From contig NC_072895.1 of the NCBI RefSeq assembly GCF_027943255.1, positions 41,142,001 through 41,206,000 on the forward strand: a DNA stretch of 64,000 bases, written 5' to 3'. The position numbers and the translations under genes were made by a program. This document shows positions 30,740 through 42,135 of this stretch, piece after piece. The notes beneath the pieces were generated by a model. That model worked only from the letters and a program-made list of their open reading frames with translations, did not search any database and was not told where the DNA came from. Positions within the stretch are counted from its first letter, which is position 1; the number at the start of each line of letters is the position of its first letter. Source of the stretch: Anastrepha obliqua. Taxonomy: Eukaryota; Arthropoda; Insecta; Diptera; Tephritidae.

Positions 30740-31800
30740 TCACATCTTCGATGTTTTCTTTAAGCTGTTATATTGTGGCATTATTCCGCTGGTATACTGG
30801 CGATTTGAGGTATGCCCAACAATTTTCGATGGGGTTAAGGTCCGGTGAATTGCTAGGCCATGGCAAAACCATTATTTCCATTGAATTCAAACAATTCATG
30901 CTCATCCTGGATGTGTGACATGCAGCTCTATCTTGCATAAAGGTGTGTGTATTCGTCTCTCAGACACTTTAGGGTTTCTAAATGTAACAGCAAAACGTGT
31001 TCCAGCACCTCCACGTACTGGACAGAGCGCATTGTTCCCTCAACAAAATGTAGCGGACCTGGTCCCTCCGAGGTTATACAGCCCCAAACCATAACACTGG
31101 GGGGTGTTTTACCCTTGGAAGCACACAATCTTCAGAATATCGTTCACCGGCTCTTCTGCGAACAAAATTTGCTGTTTTTGTGACCGCTTCCAATCGGCAT
31201 TAATCGCTGAAGATGATCTGTAAAAAGAAAAACACAACCACAAAAAAGTGTAAATATTCACATTTTCTTACTGCTATTTGAAAAAGGAAAAAATGATTTT
31301 TTTTAAACTTACTTTTTTCCAATATTCCGCGTCAAAGTCTCTGTGAAGATGTGCACAAAGTTTCCGCCGATTTCGCATACACGGTGTCGGTTTGGCTTTC
31401 TTGCTGGTCGTCTGCAAAAAAGTCCATTTTCGTATAAGCGTCGTCGTAATGCTCTTTCCGAAATATTTACTCCAGATTCCTGAACCTCTCTTAAAATCAT
31501 CGGACTTGAAGCATTTATATTCCAGAGAACTGTTTGAACGATTTTGCGATCCTGCTTGGTTGAGGTAATGCGTTCTCGGCGACAATTTTAGCGATTGCCT
31601 GAAGTTGACGCTAAATCGTTGTTAGTATTTTTCAACATTTCATATTTGACAACATTTACCACATACTCTTTGGATATTTCAACGGTTCTTGTTATGTCTG
31701 CATAGCTCAGGTTCTAGGCTTTCAAAATAACTTCAATTTGTTGCTTTTGTCTCGATGTCAAATCGGTCGGATTCTCTAAAAAAAACTCTCTTTTCTAAAA
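30740..31800 (-). pseudogene. Tc1-type DD34E transposase with intron, lightly damaged
   Basis: The N-terminal half (about 31800-31313) reads NPTDLTSRQKQQIEVILKA, then, after a stop and a frameshift, ILREVQESGVNISERALRRR and LYENGLFCRRPARKP, the paired-like DNA-binding region. The exon ends DAEYWKK and resumes IIFSD at 31217, with a stop replacing the Glu of SDE. It continues RRRAGERYSEDCV and PPSVMVWGCI; the second Asp is in MQDRAACHTS (about 30935) and the Glu in WPSNSPDLNPIENCWAYLK (about 30840). 34 residues separate this Asp and Glu. Few lesions suggest fairly recent death. Confidence 0.9.
31218..31312 (-). other. Putative 95-bp spliceosomal intron in Tc1-like gene
   Basis: On the minus strand the coding sequence GAATATTGGAAAAAA is followed by GTAAGTTT. 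The interruption closes with a pyrimidine-rich TTTTTCTTTTTACAG before ATCATCTTCAGCGAT. Removing it joins YWKK to IIFSD, exactly as in uninterrupted Tc1-type proteins, in phase 0. Tc1, Tc3 and Minos are known to have introns. Confidence 0.8.
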
Positions 31801-32221
31801 AAAAAACTGGTTAAATTGAAAGAAAACGGATAATCTACCTTACAAATTCAAAAGATATGTATATTTCGTACTTACTGTTGTTATATTTTAGATATATGAA
31901 TATTCATTATTCAATTCTTTTACTTTTCAGACGATCTAAATTAGTTTTATTATGCTCTTCACACAAGATCGAACTAATTTGCACTGGCACTTGCACACTA
32001 AACTTTTCACTTATAAGCAAAAAAAAACTGATTCTTTTCTAATTGTAGCAGGCCAATTGACCGGTAATTCTTAAAAACATCTAAGAACAGGTTAAAACCC
32101 CTCAATACCCTTTTTTATTTGGCAAAGCCCTAATTAGATTGGAAATTTTACCTGCCTGATATTTGAAGTTTTCAGAAAAAACGCCATCGGTCATAATTCA
32201 TTGACCAGGTACTATACTTAA

Positions 32222-32990
32222 GGTTTCAATAACTTCAAAAATGCGTTTTGATATTGATTTTATTAAATTATGCAGCAAAGTACGGTCTAAATCTTCCTAA
32301 GCTTTATTAAGGGCCAATTTGAGCTCTAGTACAGTCGTATACTTGTGTCCTTGCCTTGTCCTTTTTGTCCATAAATTTTGCGCGACGTGTACCCCAGGGA
32401 CTCTTCATTGGAATCAAATCGAGACTATATGCAGGCTACTTCATAAGCGATATGTTGTGCTCTTCAAGCCATTTCAAAGATTCTTTGGAATACTTTCTTC
32501 GTCCATTTTATCATCCAAGAATGAGATGGAAACATCTTCCAATAATTCCGTGCATATTTCAGATTTCATTTTGTTAGACACAAAGCAAAAATTTGCTTTT
32601 TCTCTTGAGGAAAATACCGCTCACACCATAACGCTGCCATCACTAAAGTTTTGTTGTCTGGGCTATCTCGTTCGAGTGTGGACCATGAAGGTTGAGTTTG
32701 TTTTTTTTACGGACAACACAATATTGTCCCACTCAGTTCCCCACTGCATGTGTTTTTAAGCGATGTCTAAACGTGGTTGTCTGAGATTTGCTTTCAACAC
32801 AGGCTTGCACACCAGCTTTTTCGACTTTACGTCATCTTTTTTGACGAAAATATGTGCCATATGCTTGACTATCAATTTCTCACACCATACTTTTTTTCTT
32901 TTTTCTTTCAGTTTAGCGCAGAAAATTGGTGGGCTTTTATTCAGCTCATAGTATTCGCCTTCCTTATGCGGATTAAATACTTATTTTAAG
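32222..32990 (-). mobile_element. Tc1-like fragment (C-terminal two thirds)
   Basis: The minus strand from about 32850 reads KKLVCKPVLKANLRQPRLD, KHMQWGTEWDNIVLS, FSDGSVMV and WLEEHNISLMK (about 32440). The ending corresponds to a Tc1-type C-terminus: PW.TRRAKFM, then, in a shifted frame, ELKLALNKA and LHNLIKSISKRIFEVIET (about 32230). Both the first (VLS) and third (PMKSPW in place of PIENLW) catalytic residues are altered. It abuts the right TA of the intact-ended element at 30532-32214, which therefore inserted into or beside this older copy. No terminal repeats remain. Confidence 0.75.
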
Positions 32991-32994
32991 TAGT

Positions 32995-33615
32995 CTATCT
33001 GAAAAGCAACGATTTAAGTATAACAACAGCAACGACACTTGAATCTTGCGTGCAATCTAAATTTGCGTTAGTTGGCAAACAATCTGAGTTAGAAGTTGTT
33101 GTAATTGAATGCATTGAGAAAAGAGAGAGAAAGCAGCAAAGTTAAGTAAAGTAAAGTAAAATTTGATACGAATATGTGGTAGTGCAGTATGAATACATCA
33201 ACGAAAATCATATAAAAAGAAAATGATGATGATAATTCCAAGCCATGGGTAAACAAGTGGGGCCACTAAGGCCAGTTTTGTTATTATCTGCCGTGTGAAA
33301 GATTCAAGGACCCCTATTTAAATATGCTTTAGAATTCACGTTTTCTACAGGGACCTTTTTTATTTCTTGGCTGAAATACGATCGGAAGTTTGCCCCTGAC
33401 TGCCGAGGGACGATTTATATTAAAAAAAACCTATTCTTCGATAGTTTTTAGAAATCTGTACCCACATATAGTATCCACATACGAATACAATATCGAAAAT
33501 GCTAACTTCGAATGATAGACAAGTGTTATCTGCTCTAAGGAGATTCAAGAAACTCAGCTAGTAAACCAGTTAAACAGTAACGCGTGGGCTTTTGAAATAG
33601 AGATTTTATATATTT
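32995..33615. other. Unassigned non-coding DNA
   Basis: Contains a short AGTAAAGTAAAGTAAA run near 33144. No frames with motifs. Confidence 0.4.
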
Positions 33616-33617
33616 CT

Positions 33618-34203
33618 ATAGAGAGTTACCGGGTAAGTCCTTATAGATACTTCAAAAGGTTAGGACAGCCGAAAAGACATAATAGTTTTTTAAGTAATTT
33701 GCAGAATAGTTTCTTTAGAGAAATTTCTTGCTAATGATATGAAGAAGGAAACACTTACTAAGAAGCCATAAATTCAAACTTTTTCAAAAAGCCATTTTTA
33801 AATGGCAGGGCTTGATTCAATTTTTATTGGTTGTTTTAAAACTAAAAGAATTGATTATTTTTAAATAAAAAAATTTAAAAAAAAACCGGAGCCATGAATT
33901 AATATTAAAAACATTGTGCCTAGAAGCAAAAAAAAAATTTTCAAATCATCTTTAAATGGATTATCTAGAAAATGGCTAAGTTTTCAGCAAAAAAATTAAA
34001 AAAAAAACCGGAGCTATGAAATAATATTAAAAAAATTGTGCCTAGAAGCAAAAAAAAAAAATTTTTCAAATCATCTTTAAATGGATTATCTAGAAAATGG
34101 CTAAGTTTTCAGCATCGTATCATGCACCTAAATTGCTCAAAAATTGTCAAAATATTAATCTGTTTATATATCTAGGACAACTTTCCCGATAACCCTGTAT
34201 ATT
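33618..34203. mobile_element. Possible degenerate MLE/MITE shell
   Basis: AGAGTTACCGGGTAAGTCC-TTATAGATA (33620-33650) is an imperfect inverted match of the sequence ending GACAACTTTCCCGATAACCC (TG) before TA at about 34199, whose reverse complement is CAGGGTTATCGGGAAAGTTG. The CAGGG-type tip and TA suggest a Tc1/mariner derivative of about 580 bp. The interior is non-coding and dominated by a tandem duplication. Confidence 0.4.
33880..34113 (+). repeat. ~122-bp tandem duplication
   Basis: Two adjacent copies start at the CCGGAGC.ATGAA blocks at 33886 and 34008, and each runs through TTGTGCCTAGAAGC and TTATCTAGAAAATGGCTAAG. They differ by a handful of substitutions and by A-run length. Confidence 0.9.
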
Positions 34204-34204
34204 T

Positions 34205-35435
34205 CGTGTATTACCAGCCAATAATATTTTCAATAAAAACCCATACAGTGCCCTTCTCATCCTCTACTTGTGTAAAATAAATTTAAAAATAGAACTCTCT
34301 CTCAATATTTTTTCAACTTACTATTCAAGCCTATTCAGCCGCGTTTCTGTTGCATTTTTTATGCTGTACGCTTCATTTTTATTACTGCCCTTTTTCAGTG
34401 ACCAATTGCCTGCATTTCTGATTTCATTTTCGCTTTACACTTCGTGGCCACATTTAACAGTTGCGCTTTGTTGCAAACAATTCACAATCGAGTCCGCACT
34501 CTGAATCACTGCACACGCAAAAAGGAAGTGCTTGCCGCAAACACATACATGCGCATGCCTACTATAGGCCACTGTTTTATCAACTTGATGAATTCCGCTT
34601 TCGCATTGCATTTTATGGATGTTTTAGTTTTGTTTTCGGGCCAGTGCAGTTGCTGCCCTGTAGGCAGAGTGATTGCTTGTTGACTGCGCGCCGCTCTGTA
34701 GTCAAGTAGTCAAAATATTATCCGTTACAAAGCTGTCACAAACACTGACCATTGAAATTGGATTGAAATTTTTCCATGTGCCCTGTGCCCTTTCGCCACG
34801 CCAGGCCACATTGCATTGCTTATTGGCGGTTTACATTCCCTGCGCTTTGAATTTTAACGGTTTCCTCTATATTTCCTCGATTAATATGCTGTACCTATTT
34901 TGGGCGGCGTATCGGTTGAGTTGTTTCTGTCGTTGAATTGCGCATTGTTATATTCTGGATTTAGGGGATTGGTTGCGGTTGATGTGTGAGTTTATAAAAC
35001 GCATGCCGAATAAATGTTTCGCTTCGGTGGTGTTTTGAATATTGGTGACTTTTCTTTTGTCTACTAGTGCCCATTGGTTCTGATTGCTTTTCCTGTTTTA
35101 CATTCTTACGAGCTTTTGGTTTTTAAGTGAAGTGGGAAAGGGGGTTTTCCAATATGTTTTTTTTGTTCAATACGAGGGTTGGTATTTGTGTTTCTGAATT
35201 TGGACACCTTTAGTATCGTCAGGGATCACCTTATGTTGGCATTGAAAACTTTGATATATTTTACTTTAAGTCCACTCAGTGCAATTTGGTGCGTGAGCCA
35301 TATTAGTTTTATTTACAGTGGCTTTAAAAATTCATTTCGGCAAAAAAATAAAATAAAATGGAACTCAGCTGTAAAAGCTTTTGTGCTGGTATATTTCCAA
35401 AATATTCAATGTGGATTAACAGAACAAGGCTCCTT
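34205..35435. other. Unassigned non-coding DNA
   Basis: Multiple overlapping short frames (34268-34936, 35179-35442) with mixed composition, none with a recognisable domain or splice context. No transposon ends are noted. Confidence 0.4.
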
Positions 35436-35439
35436 GGAC

Positions 35440-35790
35440 TAACTTGGATGTGTTCAACAATGCAGATCAAAAATGGATGAACTCTATGGAAGTGGGTAGG
35501 TCACTATTTACTGCATGCTAGGAACGAAAGGAATCGAAGGAATCGAAGGAAATAAGAGAGCCGATGAGCTCGCTAAGGCAGGTATTTGCTTGCCGAGATT
35601 GATTTCGAGAGGCATATACCCATCACTTTCTGAAATGAATGACAACTAGCTCTGGAAACGCAGTCGATATGGGAACACTCAACCTCATACAAAACTGCCA
35701 AAATTATGCTAAGGACTTGGAATATGAAAACTACAATTTTTGTTTCATCATTTTTTAGAAATTACTTCAAAATATTGGTTGCAGTACTGG
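35440..35790 (+). mobile_element. LINE RNase H fragment
   Basis: One frame gives CMLGTKGIEGIEGNKRADEL, then AKAGICLPR, corresponding to the W-V-P-G-H-x-G-I-x-G-N-E-x-A-D-x-L-A motif at the end of LINE RNase H domains. GIE is doubled by a 9-bp duplication (GGAATCGAAGGAATCGAAGG at about 35530). The catalytic-type His is lost (LGTKG for PGHRG). Flanking parts are too decayed to define ends. Confidence 0.7.
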
Positions 35791-36435
35791 CGGAACACTT
35801 TCTTATCCCACAACACGCAGCCAAAATGGCCCCGCAGTAAGAGGCCTCGCTGCCGTGGAGGCAGTCCCTGAAGGGACGGAGCGGGAGCTGCCATAGACCC
35901 TGGCTTAGCTACAGGCTTCACTCCAATTGCAGTAGTGAGCTTTTTTATTGAATGGCCTGACCTACCTGAGTGATTTGGTCTTAATATTTGGGTTGCCTTA
36001 GTTGCAAATCATCCTTTGGGCATGGTGACGCATAGCACCCTGGATTAGGGCGGTGCAAGAGAGGAGATGATGGGATACCTGGTTAGGGAATAACAGTGGG
36101 ATTAACGTCGGTACGGCAAGGGGATTGACTGGCCAACGTCCTTCTGCGGACGGTTGGCTAGCCAATACCCATTTGAAGTTTCCTTCTGAATCTTCATGAT
36201 ATGGGGGCTAAAACAGCTCTTAAGCCTACTTAATGAGGAACATCAACGGTAAACATATTATTCACCCTTGAAAGATATTGCTGACAAAATGCGGAACGGC
36301 TTGTTAAAACTCGCAAAGATGTGAATTAAGAACTACACCACCTTCATGTCGTACAATAGGACGGTCCTCTTGAAGGAATTATAAAGTGGGAGTGTGGTTC
36401 TTGTTCAGTGAAAGTACATTCTCCTCATCGATTGG
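35790..36435. other. GC-rich unassigned segment
   Basis: 35810-36190 is markedly more GC-rich than its surroundings (for example GCCGTGGAGGCAGTCCCTGA and GACGGAGCGGGAGCTGCC). It may be a continuation of the LINE remnant to the left or a further retroelement piece, but no protein motif was recognised. Confidence 0.35.
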
Positions 36436-36439
36436 ATAC

Positions 36440-36800
36440 TTAGTTTAAAATAGCACTTCTTGTAAAGAGAGTCTCTGGTGATATTATAAGACCAGTATTA
36501 GTATTTATTTTCAAGGAAGTGAGGTCTGCTACTAATTCAAAATTATAACTGCTTGGATTTAGATATCGGCGAACGTATGTCAACTTTTTTTTGATACCAA
36601 TGAGTGACAATGTTCCTAGTCTTGCCATCATTCACCGCCGGAACTATTTTGTTTTCGGTTTTATGCCAATTACTGAAATAGTAGAGATCGACTGTATCAA
36701 GCAAGCTACCTTTCCAGTCTTGAATTAATTAGTCTGGGTCTATTTTTGCCCCTGATCTCTTGCTGTCTTCATACGAGCTTGATATTTGTTTAATTTTGTA
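36440..36800. other. Unassigned DNA, one minus frame
   Basis: The minus frame at 36440-36631 (MMARLGTLSLIGIKKKLTYV) has ordinary protein-like composition but no recognised family. It lies just downstream, in the same sense, of the LINE at 36810-38050 and could be read-through of unrelated DNA. Confidence 0.3.
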
Positions 36801-36809
36801 ATATATTTT

Positions 36810-38050
36810 TCAACTTTACCCATCTATTCATAATTTTTGTGAGAAAACTCCCTATTGGATGCGATAAGATGTGTTGTTCTTGCACTAAGTTCAGTCACGA
36901 CACACAGGGGTTTGTTCGCTCCCCTCCTCGACAAGGCTCTTCCATCGAAGTGCACGGTTCTAGGTTCTATTCTTTTTGCACCACTCCATATGATGTCGGC
37001 CTCTGTTAGCTCTCGCAATATCGATCTCCTCCAAGTATTCTTTGGCCGAGCGCGATCGCTGCTCCCTTGCGGGTTCCACTCCGGTGCCATTCTCGTGATG
37101 CTATTCGGTGGTTTTCTAAGCGTGTGACCTAACCAGCGCCATTTTCTGCTTTTGATTTGCCAAAGGAAGGGTTCATCATTCATTATTCTTTACAGCGCAT
37201 GATTGCTAATGGTGCTCGGCCAAAATATTTTACAAACGAAGCGGAAGCATTTGTTAACGAAAGGGCTGCAGGTTCTGTGTGATTGTATTAGAGACCAGCC
37301 ATGTTTCACATCCGTACAACAAGATTGACTTCACCCATGAGCTGAGTATTCGCAGTTTAGAGCGCCTGGAGATTTGCGAACTTGTCCACACTGAATGCAT
37401 TCTTCCAAACGTCCCACTTGCTATGTTTAGCCTGCAGTTGATATCTGCATCTGCTCCGCCGTCTGTCGTGATAGTGCAGCCGAGGTAGCAGAAGATTTCG
37501 TCAAATTTCACCAGGCACCCGTCAACCATTGTATGTCTTGCTCACACTATCAATTACACTTAGACTCTCATAGCTTTCGTCTTGACAATGTTGATCTGCA
37601 GTCCGACAGCGCGTGCCAGCTTGACTAGTCTGTCCGCTTCCGTTTGCATGTCAGTAAGTTTTTGAGAGAGGAGACATGTCATCCTCAAAGTCCTCGAAGT
37701 ACGGGTCTTCAAGATGTCTGCTGAAACTCCGTACGATGCCTTTTTTGTGCAGGGTCAATTGGCTCATGACGTCGTCTAGGACGGGGCGACAGGACACAAC
37801 CTTGCTTTACTCTTGGTTGGGAGGGAATGGGTCGCCGATATTACCATTGTGAAGGACTGCCAGTTCGAAGTTGTCGGAAAGGACTCTGATGAGCCGGATT
37901 ATCTTAGTGGAAACGTGCTTTCTACTCAACGCCATGCATAACCATAAACTATTCTGAACATTTTGTGAATCTAATGAGTCTCTACAGCCCCACCAGTACC
38001 TAAACAGTCCTGATCTCGGAAATCTAAAGCTCACTATTGAAAAATCAGGA
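36810..38050 (-). mobile_element. Non-LTR retrotransposon, RT to C-terminus, no RNase H
   Basis: Minus-strand frames in order: STKIIRLIRVLSDNFELAVL and HNGNIGDPFP (37807-38034); RVKQGCVLSP (about 37800), an RT motif; a damaged YFEDFEDDMSPLS at the site of the catalytic YADD-type motif (about 37690); VKLARAVGLQINIVKTKAM; FCYLGCTITTDGGADADINC and LLYGCETWL (37254-37529); RKWRWLGHTLRKPPNSITRM and RARPKNTWRRSILREL (36824-37183). This layout matches RTE-related insect LINEs ending in a GH.LRK..RP..TWRR block. Frameshifts separate the blocks; endonuclease and 5' regions are missing. Confidence 0.85.
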
Positions 38051-38054
38051 CATT

Positions 38055-39230
38055 CGGTCAGAACTGTAATCAGCTCAACTGTACTATAAATACTGCAAGT
38101 GTGGCTCCGAACCTAGCAACCTTATGACCATTAACTATTAGTATTACCTTAGGAAGTCGTTTTGGTAGCAGCAATAATTTCCATCTTGTGAACAGTTGCC
38201 CTGCTCATTTTTATATAAGTCCACCTTCTGTTAGCGCTTGAGATTAGTTGCTCCATTCTTTGTCGCCTATTCGTGAAAAATGTCAGTGCAGCGGACTGAT
38301 ATGCGTGAACTCCACTGTTTGAGTCTCATCTCAGATACTTTCTTAATTGAATAGGAATCTTATATATGGGTTCATTTGTTTTTTTTTATTTAGAAACATT
38401 TTTACAAGTACATATATTATTTTATACGCTTACATAGAAGCCCAATCATAAAATAATAAAAAATGAATTAATGCAATGGCTAAAGCGGGGCTGGGCTTGA
38501 AAAGCCCCAGAATAATTTGTCTAAATAAATTTATTGCTATCTGCAGGACCTTTCAAATATCTCGTGCTTTTATCAAGTTTGTTGATGGCATCTATAATTT
38601 GTAAGTTCATAAAAGTTAAAGGTCAATATTAGGACAATGAAAAATTGAATTTTCGTCCAGACTAATTATTTCAACTAACTCGAATCCTTCTTCATGCCTC
38701 TCACACATAAATATTTAATGTACATACATTCTTGTATATGTGTTTGTGCGCTAGGAGTATACATTTTGGCGCCTTCACTTTGGAAATGATGGTTCAATAG
38801 CGCAAAAATACGTTGATTACTAAAAAAGCTTCACGCGTTCTAAGTAGATAACCATCAATTATAGGTTTCTATTTCTGTTGATGGCTGACTTGGTAGTTAT
38901 CCAGCCAACCTTCGAATTGTTAGTGGACGCATACATTAAACATACATACACCCAAATGTCTGTCTATGCAGATGTGAAAAAAGCTGGTGCCGCTTTAGTT
39001 TAAGCGAAATCACTTGGTGGCCAGCCGCTCCCAATATTGGTTTTTTCCAATCCACTTCACCCACATAGCAACTGAATCGAGTGACTGGCAAGTTTTTATG
39101 TATGAGCAGATATGTGGGCATGTATGCAATCTGTATGTCTGTATGTGTGATAGATAAACATGCACTCAAACGTATAAGTGGTGAGCAAACTCGTTTCCAC
39201 TACCGCTTCTAATAAGTCGTATGCCCAATA
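38055..39230. other. Unassigned non-coding DNA
   Basis: No supported coding region. 38470-38520 contains a small GCGGGGCTGGGCTTGAAAAG hairpin-like GC patch. No repeat family recognised. Confidence 0.4.
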
Positions 39231-39233
39231 GTA

Positions 39234-39485
39234 GGAGGGTTTCCTTTTATATTTTGTGCCAAATAATGCGAACACAATAAAATAATAATGAAAATGGTTG
39301 TATTGTTTTTCAAAATATTTTACTTGAAAATCAATATACTTTTAATTTCGCTTGATCTAATTTTCCTAGCACTCTTGACACACTCAGAAGTGGATACTTC
39401 TAAAACGCGGTATTTAAAGGCTTCAACAGCTTCTTCAGGCGTTGAAAAACGAAAGCCCCACATTTTATTTTTAACTGTTTTTTAT
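39234..39485 (-). mobile_element. Mariner 3' fragment, same family as 17496
   Basis: The tip GGAGGGTTTCCTTTTATATT follows TA (39232-39233). Sequence through TTGTTTTTCAAAATATT, CACTCAGAAGTGGATACTTC and GGCTTCAACAGCTTCTTCAG is colinear with 17510-17720. Only the transposase C-terminus region and one terminal repeat remain. It is more decayed than the 17496 copy. Confidence 0.75.
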
Positions 39486-39649
39486 ACTTGACAACAAGTT
39501 AATACTTGAAATATGCTTTTCATTAAAAAAAAAGAAAAAAAAATGTAAAAAATATAAAAAATTAAAAATTTGTTTCTCTAATTTCCATCGTTTTCCCCAT
39601 TTTATGCGCTTATAATTTATTTTTCTGTGAATTCTGATTTTTTTAAATA

Positions 39650-40375
39650 AATATTTCTAAACTCAGCGAGTACAGGACATCTCCCAATAAAATGCTTCAC
39701 ATTTCCTTACTCGTTCAGGGTTGCACAGTTTTGAGAGGGCTGCACGCGAGAAAGATCACATAGCGCTTTGAAAATTATTGAAATATCTTCAATCCGCATT
39801 CCTTTTTTCATGTAGGTTGAACCCTCTGTTTGGTCAAAGTATTTGAATACGCGATGAAACAAGAGCCTTTTCGCTATGTTCTCTGCTATGTTTGGCTTTT
39901 AATTCTATAAGCAACTGTATGCAAAGGCTGTGCCACTGCGTACTATTGATGCATTCGTCGAAAGGCAACCCGAATTCTGAACCCATTTTATTTAGATGTT
40001 TATACCAGAAATTGCTTTTTCGTATCACATACTGAGACAATTTGTGCCGAAGTCTGCTTTCTTTATATTCATAAAAAGTTTTAAAAATATGTTTCATGTG
40101 AATATCCAGTTTAAAAAAGTGGCTTTCTTTAACTGCGGTTTCCAGCAAAATTGTATAGTCTGGCGTGAAATCTGTTATCACACACTTGGGCAGCATTAGA
40201 TTGCATGGATCTACAGACAACTGGAAAAAGTTTCCATGTTTTAGCAAGAAAATCTTGCCAGGTGCAATTAATGCTTGCCTCAGCTGCGATGTTTCTTGCT
40301 TCCAAATGTTTTCCGAATGTGATTTTTGGTGGAAGTATTACACGCAAATAACGATATTCTGCCATAACACTTACA
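39650..40375 (-). mobile_element. LINE ORF2 C-terminal region
   Basis: The minus strand from 40365 reads MAEYRYLRVILPPKITFGKH, then LEARNIAAEASINCTWQDFL, KLFPVVCRSMQSNAAQVCD; then, in a shifted frame, LPKCVITDFTPDYTILLETA and RHKLSQYVIRKSNFWYKHLN (40247-39834); and finally NVKHFIGRCPVLAEF (about 39690), a His-Cys-containing end. This is the post-RT thumb and C-terminus of a jockey-like LINE. One main frameshift lies near 40200. The 3' UTR is not identified. Confidence 0.8.
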
Positions 40376-40379
40376 TCCT

Positions 40380-41328
40380 CGCCAAACAGTGTTGTAAGCT
40401 AATATTATTATATAATTTAATATAAAAACCAAAAAAAATTTTGAAGACAAGAACCAAATTGCAGACAAGAACAAAGAAGCTGCACATGAAACATACAACG
40501 AATAAAGGCAAATTTGTAAAATATAAGTCAGCTGGATGTCAGAAAATGCACAGAGAAGGCAGCCTTATGGCTTCACCTTTGTTATTCGGCTATAGTATGA
40601 ACTATATTTTTATAAAATGTTTATAATTTTACGGCGAGGTTTATATGAAAAGAAAGCGGAGAGCAAGTATGCAGAATACTTCTGTGAGCCACTGTACATG
40701 CTTGCACACGTATACTTAGTTTTACATATCATATTGCTGCATTACTATATAATCAGCTGAAGCATGTTTTAAGCTTTTAAAAAGAATTTTAAAGCACATC
40801 CGAGCATTTTTCCTCACCTCTAAGCGCTATAAATCCGCACAAAAACCGGAAGGTATCTAATTGCTTTCTTAGCATTCCGCCTAAGTGCTGGATTGTCGGT
40901 CGCGGTTTTGGTTATGTTTTCTGGTTGTTGTTAGGTTAACTGTATTTACATGAATAAGCCAATGAAATGAATACCTACAGTCTACCTACAGTATTACAAT
41001 CGGGCTTAATATTAGTAATAGATATATACAGATATGCCGTGAATGGTATATACATATATATGATGTATGCTGTATGTATTTGTTTGTGTAATATGAAAAT
41101 CAACAACCGCAACGCAGAAAATAAAATTTAAATGAGAGGATGAATGTGTGCTGGTGAAAGGTGAAAGCTTCTGGTTGGGTGTGGTCTGTCGCTGATTATG
41201 ATCGATGCCTCAGACATGTCGATAGCTTCACACTCAAACTAAATATTCACGCCAATACAAATATTCGCATACTTATGTGTGAAAATGTGTAAGCTATTAG
41301 AGGTGTGGTCGCATGGTACGCTAATTCT
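40380..41328. other. Unassigned non-coding DNA
   Basis: A+T-rich with TATA/TACA-type short repeats near 41025-41080. No coding or transposon signal recognised. Confidence 0.4.
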
Positions 41329-41440
41329 GTACAGGGTGGCTGATGATATTTGGTGCATCACGAGAATGTTTTTTTTTTGTGTTTTGTGATTAATGTAATT
41401 AATTTATTTTTAATTAACTCAAAAGAAAAATAAATTCCAA

Positions 41441-41600
41441 TCAGCGCTTTTTGAAAGCAATAGAACTTAAGTGGCCTCTTTGCTGAGTGGTGTACAAGCA
41501 ACATCTTATCACAACATTTTTCATCAGCATAAGCGCGAATCCCCCCACTTTATTGATCGAATTGATTACACAGGCCTGCAAAGAAAACTTTATTTTACTA
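41441..41600 (-). pseudogene. Transposase C-terminal remnant (DD41D-like)
   Basis: The minus frame ends VVIRCCLYTTQQRGHLSSIA FKKR (last codons near 41441), matching the CRTCVNEHGGGHLNSIIFKT end of the 15344 transposase. No catalytic residue remains. Confidence 0.6.
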
Positions 41601-41714
41601 ATTTTCTGTTGTAGAGCAATAATTCTGATGCTAATCACCGAAAAGCAGGAAATTATTCATTCTTTGCTTTTGCCAGCTTTTCGTCGATTAGGGAATGAAG
41701 ACGAGAAAGTCAAC

Positions 41715-42015
41715 ACAAAAATAAAGGAATCACTAAGGATATTCAGTTTTGAAGTACATTTTTTCTTATGTTTTACTAATCAATACTTTCTTGTATCCTT
41801 GAATTAAAAACACTCCGATGTTGAGTCAATTATTATCTTATAATTTTGAAAAAAGAGTAATTTTTTCTTAGTTTCGAAACGTTCCACTAGTTTTTTCAAA
41901 ACAAATTTTGCTCAAAAATATATGTTTTTCTCCAATTGTAAAGTAAAATAAACCAAAAGCTGATGCTTAGTATTTCATCATTCCATTGCCTGTCAGCACT
42001 GGATAAAACTTTCTA
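41715..42015 (+). repeat. Dispersed A+T-rich repeat, copy 2 (family B)
   Basis: Colinear with 3455-3850 (ATTCAGTTTTGAAGTACATT, CTTGAATTAAAAACACTCCG, AACAAATTTTGCTCAAAA, CCAAAAGCTGATGC). It lies inside the MLE shell 41332-44415. Ends not defined. Confidence 0.45.
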
Positions 42016-42135
42016 TTTACAATAACCCCTGAATCTAAAATCAGGTGCCGTCAAAATCGGAGCCAAGTGGAAATTCTTGAAACAATTTTATCCATGGCAT
42101 TAAGCCATAATAGCACCGATTATGTTATGTGTTAT

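Larger units (their letters stand above)
30532..32214 (-). mobile_element. Tc1-like element (1683 bp) with TA duplication
   Basis: The left tip CAGTACCTGGCCATTGAATT (30532, after TA at 30530-30531) pairs with the reverse complement of the right tip at 32214 (TAGTACCTGGTCAATGAATT read inward), followed by TA (32215-32216). TIRs are about 30 bp with a few mismatches. The size is normal for a full Tc1-type element. The transposase is on the minus strand and carries an apparent intron. Confidence 0.93.
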
